Positions 63,052-64,000 of a stretch of DNA of 64,000 bases are shown piece after piece. Below the pieces are notes generated by a model. It ran no database searches, had not been told where the DNA came from, and saw only the letters and a program-made list of their open reading frames with translations. The position numbers and the translations under genes are program-made. Numbering within the stretch: position 1 is the stretch's first letter; every line of letters starts with the position of its first letter. Source of the stretch: an uncultured Bartonella sp. (lineage in GTDB: Bacteria > Pseudomonadota > Alphaproteobacteria > Rhizobiales > Rhizobiaceae); assembly GCA_946478235.1 (NCBI GenBank), contig CAMLBF010000002.1:186001-250000 (forward strand), in the 5' to 3' direction.

Positions 63052-64000
63052 TTATTCAGGTATTTTTACCAAATGCGGTATAAAATGCACATATAAAATC
63101 TCGAAAACGAGTTCGACACATGTCTGTGTCAAAATTATTACCGCAACAAGTTCCTTATGATTACCGACAACGGAAAGAAGAAGAGGCAAAAGCACCAGTG
63201 CGTTACGAGTTGAAACACTAAATATGGTTGCGATTGCCTGCGAACGTGGCAAGTGAAAAAGTTTCGCCGTGATGAGGCCGACAATTGGTGCAAGACAGGC
63301 ATAGGCCACGTATAGCCCGATAAAACCAACAAGATAATAAAAAGAAATTGTGCTTTTACCGAATGTCTGCGGCAAATCATGAATGTTTTTAATACCAATA
63401 ATGATCATATCAGGCTGATGTGTTTCTGGCGCATTAAGAGCATCTGCTATGTGAAAAGCCGCCCAACCGATATGAAACTCACTAAAAATTTCTGACAATG
63501 AATAAGCACTGATAATGAACAACACCAAGGCCGTTATCAGAACAACGGTATTTTTACAGAAATTAGCCGTTATCAATACAGCGCGATTATATATTGCCAG
63601 CCATTGCAGCAGCCACGCTAAAGCGAGAGGTAATAGCAATGTTATGCCGAAATTATGAATTATTGAGCCTAAATGGCTGATGCCTGTTGTTGCAATGTGT
63701 AGTTTACCAACAAACACATTGAGTAAGATAAACAGGACAATAAGTTGAATAAACAGCAATAGAGGCAAGCTTGCGGATAAACGCGCTGAATCACCTTGCG
63801 CATTGCGACAAAAGCTCACGACATAATCAATGCACGGGGCAAGAAGCAAAATAAACGCGATATAGCCCAGTTCTGAAACATTGTTATCTGCCGACAATAT
63901 TCCATTTTGTAGGGCAAGCTGTTGCATGAAATAGAATATTATAAAGATGGCCGAAACAACAATGGGAATGAATATAAAATTCCCGACAATAAGTGCAGCA
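63052..64000 (-). CDS. ACR3/bile acid:sodium symporter family transporter (5'-truncated by window edge)
   Basis: The last 316 residues are visible. The frame stays open and hydrophobic through the window edge (GNFIFIPIVVSAIFIIFYFM), so the Met at 63927 is internal. The family signature LLLAPCIDYVVSFCRNAQGD with the functional Cys resembles proteins annotated as arsenic resistance/arsenite permeases. A late DLPQTFGKSTIS loop and SVSTRNALVLLPLLLSVVG helix follow. No arsR, arsC or arsH is in view, so the substrate (arsenite or an organic anion) is open. It lies 14 bp from the rhomboid gene. Confidence 0.78.
   Translation of the reverse strand, partial: AALIVGNFIFIPIVVSAIFIIFYFMQQLALQNGILSADNNVSELGYIAFILLLAPCIDYVVSFCRNAQGDSARLSASLPLLLFIQLIVLFILLNVFVGKLHIATTGISHLGSIIHNFGITLLLPLALAWLLQWLAIYNRAVLITANFCKNTVVLITALVLFIISAYSLSEIFSEFHIGWAAFHIADALNAPETHQPDMIIIGIKNIHDLPQTFGKSTISFYYLVGFIGLYVAYACLAPIVGLITAKLFHLPRSQAIATIFSVSTRNALVLLPLLLSVVGNHKELVAVIILTQTCVELVFEILYVHFIPHLVKIPE

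Overview
The window looks like a chromosomal segment of an alphaproteobacterium of the order Hyphomicrobiales (Rhizobiales), most likely in or near Bartonellaceae. The reasons are gene order (thyA-folA-hflK-hflC-DUF2065-degP, serB/miaA divergent next to ilvBN, the rpsB-tsf-pyrH-frr-uppS-cdsA-rseP-bamA-lpxD-fabZ-lpxA-lpxI-lpxB block), family markers (EipB/DUF1849, DUF1489, LpxI instead of LpxH, an L10 with a GTG start) and an AT-leaning base composition. Keeping branched-chain amino acid synthesis and a hippurate/N-acyl-amino-acid type hydrolase argues for a free-living or gut-associated relative (for example a bee-gut Bartonella type) rather than a blood-borne Bartonella. That placement is inference.

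Layout. 1-461: 3'-truncated SDR dehydrogenase. 540-1661: RecD-like helicase. 2072-4633: ilvB-ilvN with an attenuator leader peptide rich in Ile, Leu and Val. 4826-6613: divergent miaA and serB. 6585-7335: three tandem copies of the serB/degP 3'-end junction. 7220-12521: degP, DUF2065, hflC, hflK, folA, thyA. 12762-19875: an accessory uptake/catabolism block (M20 amidohydrolase, MHS-type MFS transporter, divergent LysR regulator, polar amino acid ABC transporter). 19900-33077: lipid A, outer-membrane assembly, phospholipid/isoprenoid and translation-factor block, all on the minus strand. 33284-45846: mixed housekeeping genes (eipB, ridA, a GDPD-like protein lacking catalytic residues, a HIT protein, clpA, clpS, a DacF-type carboxypeptidase with SPOR domain, sdaA, nitroreductase, DUF1624, MerR). 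46290-47219: VOC protein and a scar region with a duplicated rpoC 3' end. 47220-61271: rpoC, rpoB, rplL, rplJ, rplA, rplK, nusG, secE, tRNA-Trp, tuf, tRNA-Gly, tRNA-Tyr, read as one minus-strand supercluster from a promoter near 61377. 61475-64000: rlmB, a rhomboid protease and the 3' part of an ACR3/bile-acid-symporter-type transporter.

How it works together. The large minus-strand block couples protein synthesis (S2, EF-Ts, RRF) with envelope construction (UMP kinase, UppS, CdsA, RseP, BamA, LpxD/FabZ/LpxA/LpxI/LpxB). The rpoBC supercluster supplies RNA polymerase, L1/L10/L11/L7-L12, EF-Tu and three tRNAs. The accessory block at 12.8-19.9 kb could import and cleave N-acylated amino acids under LysR control.

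No phage, insertion sequence, CRISPR array or defence island was seen. The most unusual structure is repeated tandem duplication of gene 3' ends: degP/serB (three copies, unit about 247 bp), rpoC (two copies, unit 227 bp) and lysR (18 bp, two copies). Other points are the ilv attenuator, an apparently inactive GDPD retained in an operon, a LysR-box dyad, and a CAATGGC motif in front of both transcription units of the ABC transporter. I found no clear candidate for a wholly new multi-gene system.
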